From assembly GCF_032854445.1 (NCBI RefSeq), contig NW_027018103.1, positions 1 to 64,000 on the forward strand: DNA of 64,000 nucleotides. Reading direction: 5' to 3'. This DNA is from Liolophura sinensis (taxonomy: Eukaryota > Mollusca > Polyplacophora > Chitonida > Chitonidae). The notes under the pieces are model-generated. The model had not been told where the DNA came from, made no database searches, and worked only from the letters and a program-made list of their open reading frames with translations. The translations under genes and the position numbers were made by a program. How positions within the stretch are numbered: position 1 is the stretch's first letter; every line of letters begins with the position of its first letter. Positions 63,790 to 64,000 of this stretch are shown here, piece by piece.

Positions 63790-64000
63790 ATGCGGAAATG
63801 GCCCAGGCATCGGCAGCTGTTTAAAAAATTGCAAATTTCCCTGGTTTCCATGGAGTAAGAGCCGTTGCTGGGCACGTGACTATGACATCAATGATTATTC
63901 AATTGTCGCTACAGCCAAAAGTATTGGTCGGAGAGCAACGCGGTTTGCACCATTCGATTTTCTCGTCACAAAATACGTCGGATTAGCCTCTTACCAGCAG
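63790..64000 (+). repeat. Partial monomer at the right window edge
   Basis: This is the first 211 bp of a monomer with AATGATTATTC, ending in ACCAGCAG. The array continues to the right of the window. Confidence 0.95.

Larger units (their letters stand above)
1..64000 (+). repeat. ~550 bp satellite DNA, head-to-tail tandem array filling the window
   Basis: The landmark ATGCGG recurs every 549-551 bp, for example at 129, 678, 1228, 15541, 16640, 31494, 54053 and 63790. From 129 to 63790 this gives 116 periods of about 550.2 bp once the 3 x 55 bp missing from the shortened monomers is added back. Copies differ by eye at a handful to a few dozen sites, and all are in the same orientation. No unique spacer, transposon or gene interrupts the array. 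Long homogeneous arrays like this are typical of eukaryotic constitutive heterochromatin (known). A centromeric or pericentromeric position here is inference. Strand is given relative to the ATGCGG landmark and does not imply transcription. Confidence 0.98.

Noticed and set aside
1-64000. CRISPR array
   Set aside because: The period is 550 bp, the whole unit is conserved with no unique spacers, and there are no cas genes.
1-64000. Tandem gene cluster such as 5S rRNA, histone or spliced-leader genes
   Set aside because: No conserved RNA or histone sequence is recognisable, and no frame stays open across copies.

Overview
The whole 64 kb window is one uninterrupted head-to-tail satellite DNA array. 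A unit of about 550 bp (mostly 549-551 bp) repeats from the first base to the last. There are 116 complete monomers, three of them shortened to 495 bp, plus a partial monomer at each edge. All copies point the same way. I see no unique sequence, transposon, rRNA, tRNA, CRISPR array or gene that I can support. Both edges fall inside a monomer, so the real array is longer than the window.

The window is eukaryotic heterochromatin-type sequence, most likely centromeric, pericentromeric or subtelomeric. I cannot name the species. A hand count of one monomer (21589-22138) gives about 41.5% G+C and about 21 CpG sites. That is near the number expected from base composition, so CpG is not depleted as it usually is in heavily methylated genomes such as vertebrates. 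An invertebrate is plausible but not shown. I see no CENP-B box and no telomeric repeat run.

Layout by diagnostic variants: 1-1227, monomers of a 'ccaattttg' subtype that returns at 58.4-61.0 kb; 1228-5635, eight mixed monomers; 5636-7285, the start of a higher-order repeat called H here; about 7.6-13.9 kb, a five-monomer (about 2.75 kb) tandem duplication, its first copy rich in one-base indels; 14441-16639, a two-monomer duplication; 17.75-35.4 kb, a long segment that reappears at 41.95-54.6 kb with nine monomers missing; 29845-38092, two tandem H units of seven and eight monomers; 37.1-44.2 kb, a seven-monomer-period tandem duplication; 49104-54602, two more H units; 54603-57904, six ordinary monomers; 57905-61042, three copies of a 1,046 bp dimer carrying the 495 bp deletion monomer; 61043-64000, ordinary monomers resembling both 1.2-4.3 kb and 18.8-21.2 kb.

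The interest is in how the array evolved: nested higher-order repeats, mosaic monomers that suggest gene conversion or unequal crossing over, a deletion junction with apparently templated filler that has since been amplified, and an uneven distribution of indels that may mark weak assembly. Open frames up to 122 codons exist but look like by-products of the repeat. 550 is not a multiple of 3, so a frame crossing one monomer enters the next in a different phase and meets stops.
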